Shown here piece after piece: positions 36,930-46,509 of a stretch of DNA of 64,000 nucleotides (positions are counted from its first letter, which is position 1; every line of letters starts with the position of its first letter). Source of the stretch: Pirellulaceae bacterium (GTDB lineage: Bacteria; Planctomycetota; Planctomycetia; Pirellulales; Pirellulaceae); NCBI GenBank assembly GCA_020852965.1, contig JADYZV010000142.1, positions 1 through 64,000 of the forward strand, given 5' to 3'. The translations under genes were made by a program, and so were the position numbers. Under the pieces are notes generated by a model. It ran no database searches and had not been told where the DNA came from. It worked only from the letters and a program-made list of their open reading frames with translations.

Positions 36930-37195
36930 TGGCGACTCTTTCACTGCGCATGCGCGACGACCTCAAAGCAAAGGCTCAGCAACTCGCAAGCGAGCAGGGC
37001 GTTTCACTGAACAGCTTCATCAACGCTACGCTTGCCGCGACGGTCGCACAGTCGGAAACGCTTGCGATGATGGGCGAACGGTTGGCTGACATCGATCAAG
37101 TTAAGCTTCATGATCGAGTCATGAAGTTCATGTCGAAGTCACGAAGCGGCATAGAACCAACTCCGGACGAGATTGAAAAAGCTGTTCAAAACTGA
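36929..37195 (+). CDS. Ribbon-helix-helix antitoxin-like protein
   Basis: An 88-residue protein with an N-terminal ribbon-helix-helix (ATLSLRMRDDLKAKAQQLAS, then GVSLNSFINATLAATVAQ, as in HicB and other RHH antitoxins) and a charged C-terminal segment that would bind the toxin. It is coupled to the PIN gene by a TAATG junction. It should neutralise the PIN ribonuclease and repress the pair. A bare arrangement like this could also be a housekeeping regulator, but the coupling favours toxin-antitoxin. Confidence 0.72.
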   Translation: MATLSLRMRDDLKAKAQQLASEQGVSLNSFINATLAATVAQSETLAMMGERLADIDQVKLHDRVMKFMSKSRSGIEPTPDEIEKAVQN

Positions 37196-37201
37196 GTCAG
37201 C

Positions 37202-37232
37202 AACTAAGAACTAAGAACTAAGCACCAAGAAC
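37202..37232. repeat. Short AACTAAG heptamer array before the SDR gene
   Basis: Three AACTAAG heptamers and a degenerate CACCAAG run directly into the SDR start codon at 37233, leaving no recognisable ribosome-binding site. The reverse complement, CTTAGTT/CTTGGTT, is the unit of the large array at 54023-54134. Confidence 0.75.
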
Positions 37233-38000
37233 ATGAAATCAGAATCCAAGTCGCTCGCACTGATCACTGGCGCGAGCTCGGGTATTGGTCGACAGATCGC
37301 AGAGCGGCTTGCGATTGTGGGTTACGGCATTGTCGTCGATCACTTTCGCGATCCGGATGGTGCTCAGCGCACGCTCGAGCTGGTTCGCGCTGCCGGTAGC
37401 GACGGCTGGGCCTTTGATGCCGACGTCGGCTCATCGGAGGAGTTGGACGCGCTGTTCGCTAAGATTGCCGGCAGCGGCATGCGACTCGAAGTGCTGGTCA
37501 ACAACGCGGCCGTACAGACCTTTGCTCCGCTGATGGAACTGAGCGAGCAGGACTGGGACCGCACGATTCGCACCAATCTCAAAGGGACCTTTCTGTGTAC
37601 TCAGCGGGCGGCCAAGCTGATGCAATCCACCGGCGGAGCCATCGTCAATATCGGCTCGGGGGCCAATCGAATTCCATTCCCGAGTCTCGGAGACTATGCC
37701 GCCAGCAAGGGTGGTATCGAAATGTTGACGAAAGTCGCTGCGATTGAATTGGGCAAATTCAAGATACGAGTCAACTGCGTCGCGCCGGGAGCCATTGAGA
37801 ACGAGCGAACTCAACGGGAGAGTCCCGACTACGGAACGACCTGGGGCGGCATCACGCCCCTGGGACGCGTCGGCACGGAGAGCGATGTAGCCGAGACGGT
37901 AGCTTACCTAGTCAGTCCAGCATCCAGTTTTGTTACTGGGCAGACCCTCTATGTCGATGGCGGCCTATGGACGCAGGGTGTCTGGCCCTACGACGTCTAA
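37233..38000 (+). CDS. Short-chain dehydrogenase/reductase (SDR), FabG-like
   Basis: A 255-residue NAD(P)-dependent oxidoreductase of the classical SDR type: cofactor motif ITGASSGIGRQIAE (about residues 12-25), VLVNNAAVQ (about 86-94), catalytic Ser in IVNIGSGANRIPFP and Tyr-Lys in YAASKGG (about 155-161), then RVNCVAPGAIENERT. The C-terminus VTGQTLYVDGG is standard. The substrate is unknown; similarity to 3-oxoacyl-ACP and sugar dehydrogenases is equally strong. The start codon follows a heptamer array instead of a Shine-Dalgarno site. Confidence 0.85.
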   Translation: MKSESKSLALITGASSGIGRQIAERLAIVGYGIVVDHFRDPDGAQRTLELVRAAGSDGWAFDADVGSSEELDALFAKIAGSGMRLEVLVNNAAVQTFAPLMELSEQDWDRTIRTNLKGTFLCTQRAAKLMQSTGGAIVNIGSGANRIPFPSLGDYAASKGGIEMLTKVAAIELGKFKIRVNCVAPGAIENERTQRESPDYGTTWGGITPLGRVGTESDVAETVAYLVSPASSFVTGQTLYVDGGLWTQGVWPYDV

Positions 38001-38194
38001 CAACATTGCACAATACTTGCCTCATGCCCGGCAAGCGGCCATAGGGCCAGGCACAATCGTCCAAGCGGATACATGATTAAGCCGGTCTGACGCTCAAGCC
38101 TATACTCCAACACGAACGGGCGCTGTCTAGCTGGACGCAATCGACTATATTGACTCCAAAGTCCGTTATCTATGGAATTAAGGATGATCACGCA

Positions 38195-39838
38195 ATGACG
38201 CTCAGCAAACAAGCCCAGCCTTCTCTTACTTCGCGTCCCCAGTGGCAAGCGCTTGCTGAGCACTACCAGGCGATTGGCGGAAAACATCTGCGGGAGCTGT
38301 TTGCTGCCGATCCGCAACGCGGCCAACAGTTAACGCTCGAAGCCGAGGGTCTGTACCTCGACTATTCTAAGAACCGCATTACCGCGCAGACCATCGATCT
38401 GCTGGTCGACTTGGCCAACGCCTGTCAGCTTCCCGATCGTATCGACGCGATGTTCGCAGGTGAAAAGATCAACATCACCGAAGACCGCGCAGTGTTGCAT
38501 ACCGCCTTGCGTGCACCGCGGGATGCTAACGTACAAGTCGATGGGGCAAACGTCATTCCCGATGTCCATGCGGTGCTCGACAAGATGTCTAGCTTTTGCA
38601 CTCGCGTGCGCAGTGGCAAATGGTTGGGACAGACCGGCAAGCCCATTCGCAACATCGTCAACATCGGCATTGGCGGTTCCGACTTGGGGCCGGTCATGGC
38701 CTACGAAGCGCTGCGGCATTTCAGCGATCGCAATTTGACGATGCGCTTTGTCAGCAACGTCGATGCGACCGACTTTGTCGAAGCGACTGCGGACCTCGAT
38801 CCTGAAGTAACACTATTCATCGTCGCTTCGAAAACATTTACGACGATGGAAACGATGACCAACGCCGACACGGCTCGGCAATGGTTGCTCTCTGGTGTGG
38901 GAGGCGAGCGAGCGGCGATTGCCAAGCACTTTGTCGCCCTGTCGACCAACGCTGAAAAAGTTACCGAGTTCGGTATCGATACGCAGAACATGTTTGAATT
39001 CTGGGATTGGGTCGGCGGTCGCTATTCGATGGAGTCCGCTATTGGCCTATCGACCATGCTGGCCATTGGACCGGAAGCCTTTCAGGACATGCTGGCTGGT
39101 TTTCATTCGATAGACGAGCACTTTCGCTCTGCCCCGCTGGCGCAAAATCTTCCCTGCCTGATGGGCCTGCTTTCCATCTGGTATGCGAACTTTTTCGATG
39201 TCGAGACGGTTGCGGTACTCCCCTACGATCAGTACCTCAAGCGATTCCCAGCCTACTTGCAGCAGTTGACGATGGAGAGCAACGGCAAGTACGTCACCGT
39301 GGAAGGAAATCAAGTCGACTATGCGACGGGGATGATCTACTGGGGCGAACCGGGCACGAACGGCCAGCATTCGTTTTATCAATTGATCCACCAGGGGACT
39401 CGGCTCATCCCCTGCGACTTCATTGCGTTTGGTAGGTCGCTCAATCCGTTGGGAGAACATCAAGACATCCTCATTGCCAACGTTTTGGCTCAGAGCGAAG
39501 CCCTGGCGTTTGGCAAGACCGCTGAAGAAGTCGCCGCCGACGGTACGCCAGCTTGGCTGGTTCCCCACCGTGTATTCCAAGGCAATCGTCCCTCGAACAC
39601 CTTGCTAGCTCAGCAGATGTCGCCGCATGTCTTAGGCCAGTTGGTCGCGCTCTACGAACACAGCGTATTCGTACAGAGCGTTATTTGGAACATCGATGCC
39701 TTCGATCAATGGGGGGTTGAACTGGGGAAGGTACTCGCCAAGCGGATCATCCCCGAGCTATCCTCGACGCACACCGCAAAATTGCAGCATGATAGTTCCA
39801 CCAACGAGCTCATCCGCCGCTATCGCGCATTGAAGTAG
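38195..39838 (+). CDS. pgi: Glucose-6-phosphate isomerase
   Basis: A 547-residue enzyme that interconverts glucose 6-phosphate and fructose 6-phosphate in glycolysis and gluconeogenesis. The length equals that of E. coli Pgi. Motifs: [20 protein letters not shown] (about residues 149-168), the sugar-phosphate loop [11 protein letters not shown], the signature [46 protein letters not shown] with catalytic Glu and His, and the C-terminal [23 protein letters not shown] 38195 has AAGGA about ten bases upstream; an in-frame ATG at 38150 is less likely. The gene is single. Confidence 0.96.
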   Translation: MTLSKQAQPSLTSRPQWQALAEHYQAIGGKHLRELFAADPQRGQQLTLEAEGLYLDYSKNRITAQTIDLLVDLANACQLPDRIDAMFAGEKINITEDRAVLHTALRAPRDANVQVDGANVIPDVHAVLDKMSSFCTRVRSGKWLGQTGKPIRNIVNIGIGGSDLGPVMAYEALRHFSDRNLTMRFVSNVDATDFVEATADLDPEVTLFIVASKTFTTMETMTNADTARQWLLSGVGGERAAIAKHFVALSTNAEKVTEFGIDTQNMFEFWDWVGGRYSMESAIGLSTMLAIGPEAFQDMLAGFHSIDEHFRSAPLAQNLPCLMGLLSIWYANFFDVETVAVLPYDQYLKRFPAYLQQLTMESNGKYVTVEGNQVDYATGMIYWGEPGTNGQHSFYQLIHQGTRLIPCDFIAFGRSLNPLGEHQDILIANVLAQSEALAFGKTAEEVAADGTPAWLVPHRVFQGNRPSNTLLAQQMSPHVLGQLVALYEHSVFVQSVIWNIDAFDQWGVELGKVLAKRIIPELSSTHTAKLQHDSSTNELIRRYRALK

Positions 39839-39846
39839 TTCTCATC

Positions 39847-39918
39847 GTGTGGACGAGCCAACGAGTCCCCTCCTGCCATCGAATTATGCAGCTCAGGACT
39901 CGTAACCTCGTCCACCAC
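39847..39918. repeat. Family D hairpin, full copy
   Basis: Left arm 39847-39869 (GTGTGGACGAGCC then AACGAGTCCC) and right arm 39896-39918, with a 26-base loop and a few mismatches, nine bases after the pgi stop. Read on the minus strand, its right arm encodes VVDEVTSP, as in the comEA-like gene. Confidence 0.85.
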
Positions 39919-40049
39919 GGCACGGGAGTATGTATAATAGGATCTATGAAACATCAAACTCTCACACCAGATCTCGTGGATGCACTTGAACATGGCGTTT
40001 GAAGTCATCATTGGACAGCCTGTTCTTACCGTTGAGCTAAGACGCAATC

Positions 40050-40583
40050 ATGCAACTCGTAATCCAACTACCAACACGTGACGAACAGATCGAGCTGAAT
40101 CGGCGTCGTTGGTCAGAGGTTCTTGCGGATTCGCGCCTTGCCGACTTACCCTACCGCATTGAGACGAATGCTTACGGCGAACTTGTGATGAATCCTCCGC
40201 CGTCCGGCAGCCACAGCAGTCGACAAGGACGACTGACGATTCTGCTGGATAAACACCTTAGCAACCATGCGTTGCCCGAATGTCCGATATCGACGATCGA
40301 CGGAGTTAAGGCCGCGGACGTAGGTTGGTATTCCGCCGAACGCTTTGCTCTGGTCGAAGGGCAGCAGGCATTTGAAATTGCGCCAGAAATTTGTGTGGAA
40401 ATCCTGTCCCCCAGTAACACCATTGCGGAAATGCAGCACAAGCGGCAATTGTATTTTGAAGCTGGAGCGGAAGAAGTCTGGCAGTGCGACCATAGTGGGC
40501 AACTTGAGTTCTACAAATCTAGCGCCCCCGACGTTCCCGTTTCCGCCTCCAGCCGTTGTCCCAACTTTCCTCTCAGTATTTAG
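40050..40583 (+). CDS. Uma2-family (DUF820) putative endonuclease
   Basis: A 177-residue protein of the Uma2 family with a PD-(D/E)XK-type core: ELVMNPPPSGSHS, then AADVGWYSAERFA, and the catalytic strand EICVEILSPSNTIAEMQHKR (about residues 111-130) followed by YFEAGAEEVWQCD. These acidic and Lys residues match the nuclease pattern, although activity of the family is largely unproven. It is common in many copies in planctomycetes and cyanobacteria. A TAAGACGC stretch precedes the ATG; no partner gene. Confidence 0.85.
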   Translation: MQLVIQLPTRDEQIELNRRRWSEVLADSRLADLPYRIETNAYGELVMNPPPSGSHSSRQGRLTILLDKHLSNHALPECPISTIDGVKAADVGWYSAERFALVEGQQAFEIAPEICVEILSPSNTIAEMQHKRQLYFEAGAEEVWQCDHSGQLEFYKSSAPDVPVSASSRCPNFPLSI

Positions 40584-40807
40584 CCAAGTGTTAAGAGCCA
40601 TCGGTTAATTTGAAGAGGATTCAAATCAAGAGTGGTATTCTACCACCTAATGACGCTATACAACTGTTCCGCAAGCAACTTGAACTTGCGTATCCAGGCA
40701 CATCCTAGGATCAGTGCTGAAGTGTGAAATCGCAGAATGGGTGCCGGAACCAGGAATCGTGTAGAATGTATTCAGGTTCGTCACTACTCTTCGATTGAAT
40801 CCAAGTC

Positions 40808-42859
40808 ATGCTCGCCCGCTGCGCACTCGTCGTCGCTGTCTTACTTGTTTTTTCATCGGTGGCATTCGGCCAATCGGCCAGCGACGTCGATCCCTCGCTT
40901 TTGGCCAACAAGCTACCGCCCAATGCGTTGAAACGGTTTGGGTCAAATCGGTTAAGGCATACCCACTCTGTCCGCGCTGTAGCCTTCTCGCCTGATGGAA
41001 ATTATCTCGCGACTGCCGGTATGGAGCGTTATGTTCGGATTTGGTCGGTTGCTGACGGCGACCTCCACAATTTGTTGGCCGATGAAGAAGGCTGGGGCTT
41101 CATGTCTCTGGCCTTTTCGCCCAGCAGCCAAGAGTTGGCCGCCATCGACGAAGAGGGCAACGTAGTCGTCTGGGATATCGAAAAAGGGCAACTATTGTGG
41201 CGAAAGAAAAACCATGACGGTCGTGGAACTCAAATCAGCTTTTTTTCTGATCGCCCTTGGATTGCTACGTCCGGGGCCAGCGGTAGCGTCGTCATCAACC
41301 ATAGCCGCACTGGTGAGACAATTCAGTCGATAACTTCTGACGCTAACGTGCGAGACGGATTGCAATTCGCCATCTCGCCGGACGGAAGTACGATCGCTAT
41401 TGCAGCTCAACGAGATATCGAAATCGTAGAAGTTGCCAATCCAACTAACCGCAGGCGGCTGAAAAACTCACATGGTTTCTCGTGCGAATCTTTGGAGTTC
41501 ACTCCGGACGGAATCAGTCTGCTTTCGGGAGGAACTACAAGAAGCTCGCAGCAGGTCCAAGGCAAGCGCATGCTTGTCTCGCAAGCGGAGAGACGGCTTT
41601 GGAGCGTGGAAGATGAAACACTTATCCGCGAGTTCACGATTCCAACGGCAGATCGTGGACGAGCTAGCTGCCGGCTTTCTCCCAACGGGGGTTTTCTGGT
41701 GGGATTTGGGGAAGATGCGATGGTTGTCTGGAGCACAGAATCTGGCGAGATCGTCAAATCATTTGAATATGTCAGTAGCAACGCATCCCGCTCCCGGAGT
41801 GGACTCGCGATATCACCTGACGGAACGCTACTGGCCGCAGTGGATAGGGGGAGCAGTGTCCTTGTTTGGAATCTGCACACCGGCGAGTCAAAATATGATG
41901 CAAACCCGGCCCATTCAAGCAGAGTGACCGATGTGGTCTTTAGTCCTGATGGTCGGCTAATTGGCTCGGTCGGAGGCGGAGACATCCGCGTCTGGGAAAT
42001 TGACTTCGGGAAACTGCTATCGACGATGGTTCCGCTTGGCCTATCTCCAGCAACTGTGCATTCGATAGACTTCTCGAACGGTGGGTCGCAACTGATTGCG
42101 GCCGGCGAATGTTACACCCCCAAACGCGGCTTCGGAGGAACCATATCACTCTGGGAGACAAGCACTGGGAGGAACTTGCGATCCAAGTTGCTTCCTGGCC
42201 GTTGTACTTATGTCAAAGTCGACGATGCGCAGGATGTTGTGGTCGTAGGCTCCGGAATGACCCTAAGGGGATTCGGTGGCGAAAATCGCGAGGCCGAGCC
42301 AAAGATCGACCAATTCACCAAAGATCTGTCGCTGAGTGTGTCCGGTCCCGATATCTCGTCCGGAAGAATACGCGAAGCCTTTATCGGATCGAATGGGAAA
42401 ATCACGTTCGTGACGGAGGGCGGAAATCTTATGCGTTGGAATAATGACGAAGACCAGGTACATGAATTCAAGCTGAAGGCCCTAAGAAATCTAATTCATT
42501 CGGCCGCGATATCAAAAGATGGGAACTTGCTTGTAACCAGTGGCCTATTCGATCCTGCCATATACGTTTGGCAAGTTGAACCCGAGCAACAATTATCGCA
42601 GTTTCTGTACGCCGATACTATGGGTTCGTCAGTGGCCATCTCGCCCGACTCGGCCATGATTGCTGTAGCACCGATCAGCTTAACCAGTACCTCGAAAGAG
42701 TTCGCAAAGAATATCAAGGTATGGTCCCAGGCCGGCGAAGCGCTTTGCGAACTGCAAATCGGGCTGGCAAATGCGTCCTGCCTGGCGTTCTCGCCCGATG
42801 GCAGCTTACTTGTATCGGGCCATCAAGATGGAACACTCACACTTTGGCAAATTCCTTAG
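40808..42859 (+). CDS. Secreted WD40-repeat-like beta-propeller protein
   Basis: A 683-residue exported protein. Residues 1-22 are a signal peptide (cut after VAFGQ). Repeats of the WD40/quinoprotein type run through the protein, with recurring AFSPDGNYLATAGMERYVRI, AFSPSSQELAAIDEEGNVVV, AISPDGTLLAAVDRGSSVLV, VFSPDGRLIGSVGGGDIRVW and finally AFSPDGSLLVSGHQDGTLTL. At least ten units are visible, enough for one or two propellers. It would act as a binding scaffold in the periplasm or outside; the partner is unknown. The upstream gap 40584-40807 shows nothing notable. Confidence 0.8.
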   Translation: MLARCALVVAVLLVFSSVAFGQSASDVDPSLLANKLPPNALKRFGSNRLRHTHSVRAVAFSPDGNYLATAGMERYVRIWSVADGDLHNLLADEEGWGFMSLAFSPSSQELAAIDEEGNVVVWDIEKGQLLWRKKNHDGRGTQISFFSDRPWIATSGASGSVVINHSRTGETIQSITSDANVRDGLQFAISPDGSTIAIAAQRDIEIVEVANPTNRRRLKNSHGFSCESLEFTPDGISLLSGGTTRSSQQVQGKRMLVSQAERRLWSVEDETLIREFTIPTADRGRASCRLSPNGGFLVGFGEDAMVVWSTESGEIVKSFEYVSSNASRSRSGLAISPDGTLLAAVDRGSSVLVWNLHTGESKYDANPAHSSRVTDVVFSPDGRLIGSVGGGDIRVWEIDFGKLLSTMVPLGLSPATVHSIDFSNGGSQLIAAGECYTPKRGFGGTISLWETSTGRNLRSKLLPGRCTYVKVDDAQDVVVVGSGMTLRGFGGENREAEPKIDQFTKDLSLSVSGPDISSGRIREAFIGSNGKITFVTEGGNLMRWNNDEDQVHEFKLKALRNLIHSAAISKDGNLLVTSGLFDPAIYVWQVEPEQQLSQFLYADTMGSSVAISPDSAMIAVAPISLTSTSKEFAKNIKVWSQAGEALCELQIGLANASCLAFSPDGSLLVSGHQDGTLTLWQIP

Positions 42860-43204
42860 CGAAGTTGTTTCCTAATGAGTGAGGAATAGCTACATGGATC
42901 GCAATCAATGCGAGGCAGGAAATGGACAAACTGTCACTTTTCATCTTGAGAAAAAAATAGTGATCTTGGTGTGAAAAGCATGGCGACCGGCGACCGGCCA
43001 TTGCAAGTTGAGCCGTAGTGGAAGGCTGGTTAGAGTTCGAACTTACATGAGTGGAATGCTCAATGCTTGACCGTTGAGGGGGGTGGCTAGGGGATCTCAT
43101 TCCTGGGGTTGCCCTACAGTCGTTTTGATCCAATACTTGGACTATCGTAGAGATTATGCGGCAGCCAGCGTTGCCAACTCGAAAACATTAGCGCGAGTGT
43201 TCAC
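42860..43204. other. 345-base gap without recognisable gene
   Basis: No frame or motif stands out. The short direct repeat GGCGACCGGCGACCGGCC (near 42980-42998) is the only structure. A DUF6941-like fragment starts right after. Confidence 0.5.
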
Positions 43205-43375
43205 TTGAAACCGATACTCCAAGCTCTCCTGCTCGCAGATCACGTCTACCATGATTCTAGCACGGGTAAGTTTGTGATTGCTGGTATCTTCAATGGGGTT
43301 ACGGTGCTTCGGAATGGCGTAAGTCAGAATGGAGACGACATTTCCCAGACCCCTGCGAGCTCGACTCGCGGGTGA
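43205..43375 (+). pseudogene. DUF6941-like gene fragment
   Basis: From TTG 43205 the translation reads LKPILQALLLADHVYHDSST then GKFVIAGIFNGV, which resembles the N-terminus of a planctomycete family I associate with DUF6941 (pattern KPxxQALLLADHVY...GKxxIAGxFN). After about 47 codons the frame runs into the direct repeat at 43346 and ends at TGA 43375, whereas full proteins of this kind are about 120-150 residues. I read it as a remnant truncated by the repeat. The family name is from memory and moderately certain. Confidence 0.5.
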
Positions 43376-43503
43376 ATCAGTTTTGGTGTTAGCCGGCCCC
43401 GACCCACCGCCTTTCCCGCTTCCGCATCACCAGACCCCTGCGAGCTCGACTCGCAGGTGAATCAGTTTTGGTGTTAGCCGGCCCCGACCCACCGCCTTTC
43501 CCG
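43346..43503. repeat. Tandem direct repeat, 85-base period
   Basis: The stretch beginning CAGACCCCTGCGAGCTCGAC at 43346 is repeated at 43431 with one or two changes over about 73 bases (GCGGG versus GCAGG). The second copy ends at the 3' end of the minus-strand gene 43508-45163. Confidence 0.85.
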
Positions 43504-43507
43504 CCAC

Positions 43508-45163
43508 CTACGTTCTGGTGGAAAGAGGCGGCTCTACGCCCTCTACTTTCTCGACCGGCGCAACGGGCTTCGGAGCTACCTCGGGCGCGGTGTCCGTCTC
43601 AGGCAATGGTGCATCCGGAGCTTTGGCCACGTTCAACTGCTTCTGAAACTCACATGCTCGTTGATGAAGATCGCGTAGCCTGTCCAACTCCAATTTTGCT
43701 CGCTGCGCGCTGTTAGTCGCATGTTGCAATTCTACTTGTGCACGCCGTGCTTCAGCGACAGTAAGAGCGCCTTTTTGGTGTGCCTGCGTCGCGTCTTCAG
43801 ACTCGGACTTGGCCAACTCCTCGGTCGCACGGGCGTCTTCCCAGGCCAATTCTTGAAGACTCAGTTGATGCTCTAACTGTTGAAACGTGAATCCCCAATC
43901 CTCGGTTGCTGCGGACACTTTGGGTTCGAGCTTGGCCAGGATCTGAGCGCGGACATCTGCAGTTGCGTAATTAGTGCTTTCCACCCCCGCGAACTCTTCT
44001 TTCAACGCTTTCAAGCGACGCATAGCGTTCCATAGAGCTTCTGGTGTTGACTGGCTAGCTGTCGGTTCGCTGCTAGACTCCACCGTCGTCGTTGATTCGC
44101 TTGCATTCACGGCGACTGGAACATAAGTTACCTTTCCGTGCTCATCCAGTTTTCTTAAATAGCGAATCCGCTCGGTGTTGGAAGATTCATCAACAGGCCG
44201 CTCCTCGCTAGGAGTGTCCAAAGTGGAAAGCTGATTGCTTGCAGGGTCGTCTTCATTTTGGTTGGAACCCGCTTGTTGAGGGAAATTAGACTTAAATTGT
44301 AGAGAATCAAGTTGTTGACCAGGAACAGTTTGAGCGTAGGGTTGAGGCACTTTATTAGATGGTACGACGCCGTAACCTGGATTTGCAGGCGGCTCCCATG
44401 GTTGATAGTCCCACTGCAATGGATCCTTCTGTCCGGTCAAATCAGACAAACGACGCTCGATGATCTCGTCGCGCTGATGGTCCCTGCGCTGGAGTATGTC
44501 TTGCATGCGTTTGACGTCGGTTGAAAGCTTTTCCACTTGATCCGATTGTTGTTGATGTCGGGTTTCAAATTGCGCCGCAATCAGCGAGCGCAACTCATTC
44601 TCTTTTTGTTTTCTAAGGTGGTGGTCGCTGGGCAGTCCATGCAGCTCGGCTACCAACTGACCCATCTTCATTTCTTCAGGTGTGGCAGGCCTCATCGCCG
44701 ATGGGTATGGGTTGTAAGTCGGATAGTATGTGTTTGCAGGAGGGGACTGAGGCGGTGTGTACGTCCCAGGTTGGCCGGTGAGGGCAGGTGGGAACTGTGG
44801 AAGGGCGAGGATGCCTTGGAGTTCAGCGGATAGAGGGACCATGCTCGAATTCGGCCCATAACGATTGTCGCGACTGTCTACTGGGGCAACCTCTGAAGAA
44901 AATCCACCATTGCTCGGTTGGGTGGGGTACGCGATTGTAACGCCATCGGTGTACGCTTGAATGGTTGGACTTGCGGGTGAAGCGCTATTTGAAGGGACGC
45001 GAGCTTCGGAGTACGTTGGCCCATTGGTCGACACGGCGCTGCGGGAGGGCGTCGAATCAGTGCGCGACTGTGCAAACAGAACTCCGACTACGACTGCAGT
45101 CCCAGCCGTAGCCATCATCACTGAAACTTTCCAGAATCTAGCAGTGGTCGATTTGGTTTTCAT
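43508..45163 (-). CDS. Exported coiled-coil protein, partner of the broken sigma/kinase locus
   Basis: A 551-residue protein with an N-terminal membrane segment or signal (WKVSVMMATAGTAVVVGVLF, about residues 11-30), a long Pro/Ser/Tyr-rich region, and two coiled-coil stretches. The first (about 165-245) ends HQRDEIIERRLSDLTGQ and aligns with the C-terminal QRQREQIIQRRVQELL of the protein at 16460-18490. The second (about 385-530) is Ala/Glu/Arg-rich. A Pro/Val-rich tail closes the protein. It follows the disrupted sigma/kinase genes on the same strand, in the same order as at 13.6-18.5 kb. The function is unknown; a surface or periplasmic partner of the kinase tail is possible. Confidence 0.68.
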   Translation of the reverse strand: MKTKSTTARFWKVSVMMATAGTAVVVGVLFAQSRTDSTPSRSAVSTNGPTYSEARVPSNSASPASPTIQAYTDGVTIAYPTQPSNGGFSSEVAPVDSRDNRYGPNSSMVPLSAELQGILALPQFPPALTGQPGTYTPPQSPPANTYYPTYNPYPSAMRPATPEEMKMGQLVAELHGLPSDHHLRKQKENELRSLIAAQFETRHQQQSDQVEKLSTDVKRMQDILQRRDHQRDEIIERRLSDLTGQKDPLQWDYQPWEPPANPGYGVVPSNKVPQPYAQTVPGQQLDSLQFKSNFPQQAGSNQNEDDPASNQLSTLDTPSEERPVDESSNTERIRYLRKLDEHGKVTYVPVAVNASESTTTVESSSEPTASQSTPEALWNAMRRLKALKEEFAGVESTNYATADVRAQILAKLEPKVSAATEDWGFTFQQLEHQLSLQELAWEDARATEELAKSESEDATQAHQKGALTVAEARRAQVELQHATNSAQRAKLELDRLRDLHQRACEFQKQLNVAKAPDAPLPETDTAPEVAPKPVAPVEKVEGVEPPLSTRT

Positions 45164-45232
45164 ATTGGCCTCGTTGAGTAGAGAGGGGATCGCCCTCGAA
45201 AGTAGTTCGTTTAAGTGTTAGCTGGGGTCGCA

Positions 45233-45335
45233 CGCCTGTCGCCCCTTCAGGGCTTGCGCTGCTGGGCGCTCTACTTCACCTGGGATTTGCATCCCAGGCT
45301 ATCTCAAGCCGTCCCTATCGGGACTAAAAACTGGG
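45233..45335. repeat. Palindrome-rich intergenic repeat overlapping the kinase 3' end
   Basis: Contains CCTGTCGCCCCTTCAGGGCT, CACCTGGGATTTGCATCCCA and CCGTCCCTATCGGGACTA, each with short internal inverted repeats. This type of sequence is common as a dispersed element in planctomycete genomes (from general knowledge). Its last bases provide the stop of the kinase frame. Confidence 0.5.
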
Positions 45336-46329
45336 GCCTTCGAGCTCTGATTGCAAGCGCTGAAGTTGTTGCTGACTGGAGTCTAGCAACTTCTCCAATT
45401 CGCTTGATCGCCATGGTTCTTCAATCTCAGTGCGTGCAACCGATTTATTATTAATCTGATTTGAATTCACAGGCTGAGCAAGCTCGGCGGCTTGCCACCC
45501 AACCTGGGAAGTATAGATGGCAAGCGTTAAACAGAGCAACAACAATGCGACCGATACCGTTCGCTTCAGCCAACGGAGCTTGGGCGTGCGCAGCGCGGCA
45601 GGAAGTGCGACATGCGTCGGTGCGCGAGCATGGGCTAGCGCTCCACGCACGAGCTCAGCGACTTGCTCGGCCGATTGAATTCGCTCGGCAGCTTTGGCCG
45701 TCATCAAGAGCTGGACCAGCCGTTGATACCACAGGGGATAGGTGGGATTGATCTCGACAATGGAATGTGGCTGTTCTTCGGCTATGCGACGCAAGACATC
45801 GAGCGTTGAAGCCCCACGCACTGGCGGGCGTCCGGTAGCCATGGCATACAGTACTGCTCCCAATGAATAGATGTCGGTGCGATGATCGAGCTCGGCACCA
45901 CGCGCTTGCTCAGGACTCATATACTGCGGCGTGCCAGCTAGGAGACCACTACCCGTCAGTGTTGCATCGTCGAGCGCACGAGCCAAGCCGAAGTCGGTGA
46001 TCAAAATGCGAAAGCCTCCTTCATCCAACAGCAGGTTGGCCGGCTTGATATCGCGATGCACAATCCCCTGACGATGTGCGGCCGCCAGTCCCTCAGCGAC
46101 TTGTAGTCCGATCGACAGGCTGCGTTCGAGCGGCAATGGGCCATCCTGGTCGATGGCATGTTGCAAATTCCCTCCAGCTACCAATGGCATCACGAGGTAG
46201 GGCCAGGCGGTAGATTGCCCGTTCGTAGATGGCACAGAATTCGACCCACGCGGACGCATCGCCTCGGTCATTCAACCGCTGGAGCAGCGAAATTCGCGTA
46301 TCGGGGACGAGCATCCTGTGCGACCTCAA
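45324..46329 (-). pseudogene. Sigma factor/Ser-Thr kinase pair fused by a deletion
   Basis: On the minus strand the first 120 bases encode MLVPDTRISLLQRL...AWVEFCAIYERAIYRLA, the start of a sigma factor like that at 13595. At about 46201-46208 the homology switches to a different frame and a different gene: WPYLVMPLVAGGNLQ, the hinge of a kinase like that at 14188. Everything between (sigma regions 2.3-4, zinc finger, glycine loop and VAIK lysine) is missing. The remaining kinase part keeps HRDIKPANLLL, DFGLA, a membrane segment (WLKRTVSVALLLLCLTLAIY) and a tail ending LEGPSF. An open frame from 46271 exists but its first residues are out-of-frame sigma sequence, and without an N-lobe it cannot be an active kinase. 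Confidence 0.8.
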
Positions 46330-46509
46330 GCAGGAAATATGTGGGATAGGCTTCTAGCCTGCCATGCCGGAATTGACAGGCTGGGAGTCGATCCCACCTT
46401 CCAAAACCGACAGTGAGAAACCGAAACTGTCTACATAGTATCACGCTTGAGCAGGCGAATTCTTACAGCCGCCGACGGAAAATAATACAGTTTTTTACGA
46501 CATAAAATC

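Noticed and set aside
45324-46271. An intact 315-residue Ser/Thr kinase
   Set aside because: The frame is open but lacks the glycine loop and the VAIK lysine, and its first 20 residues are sigma-factor DNA in another frame; treated as part of a pseudogene.
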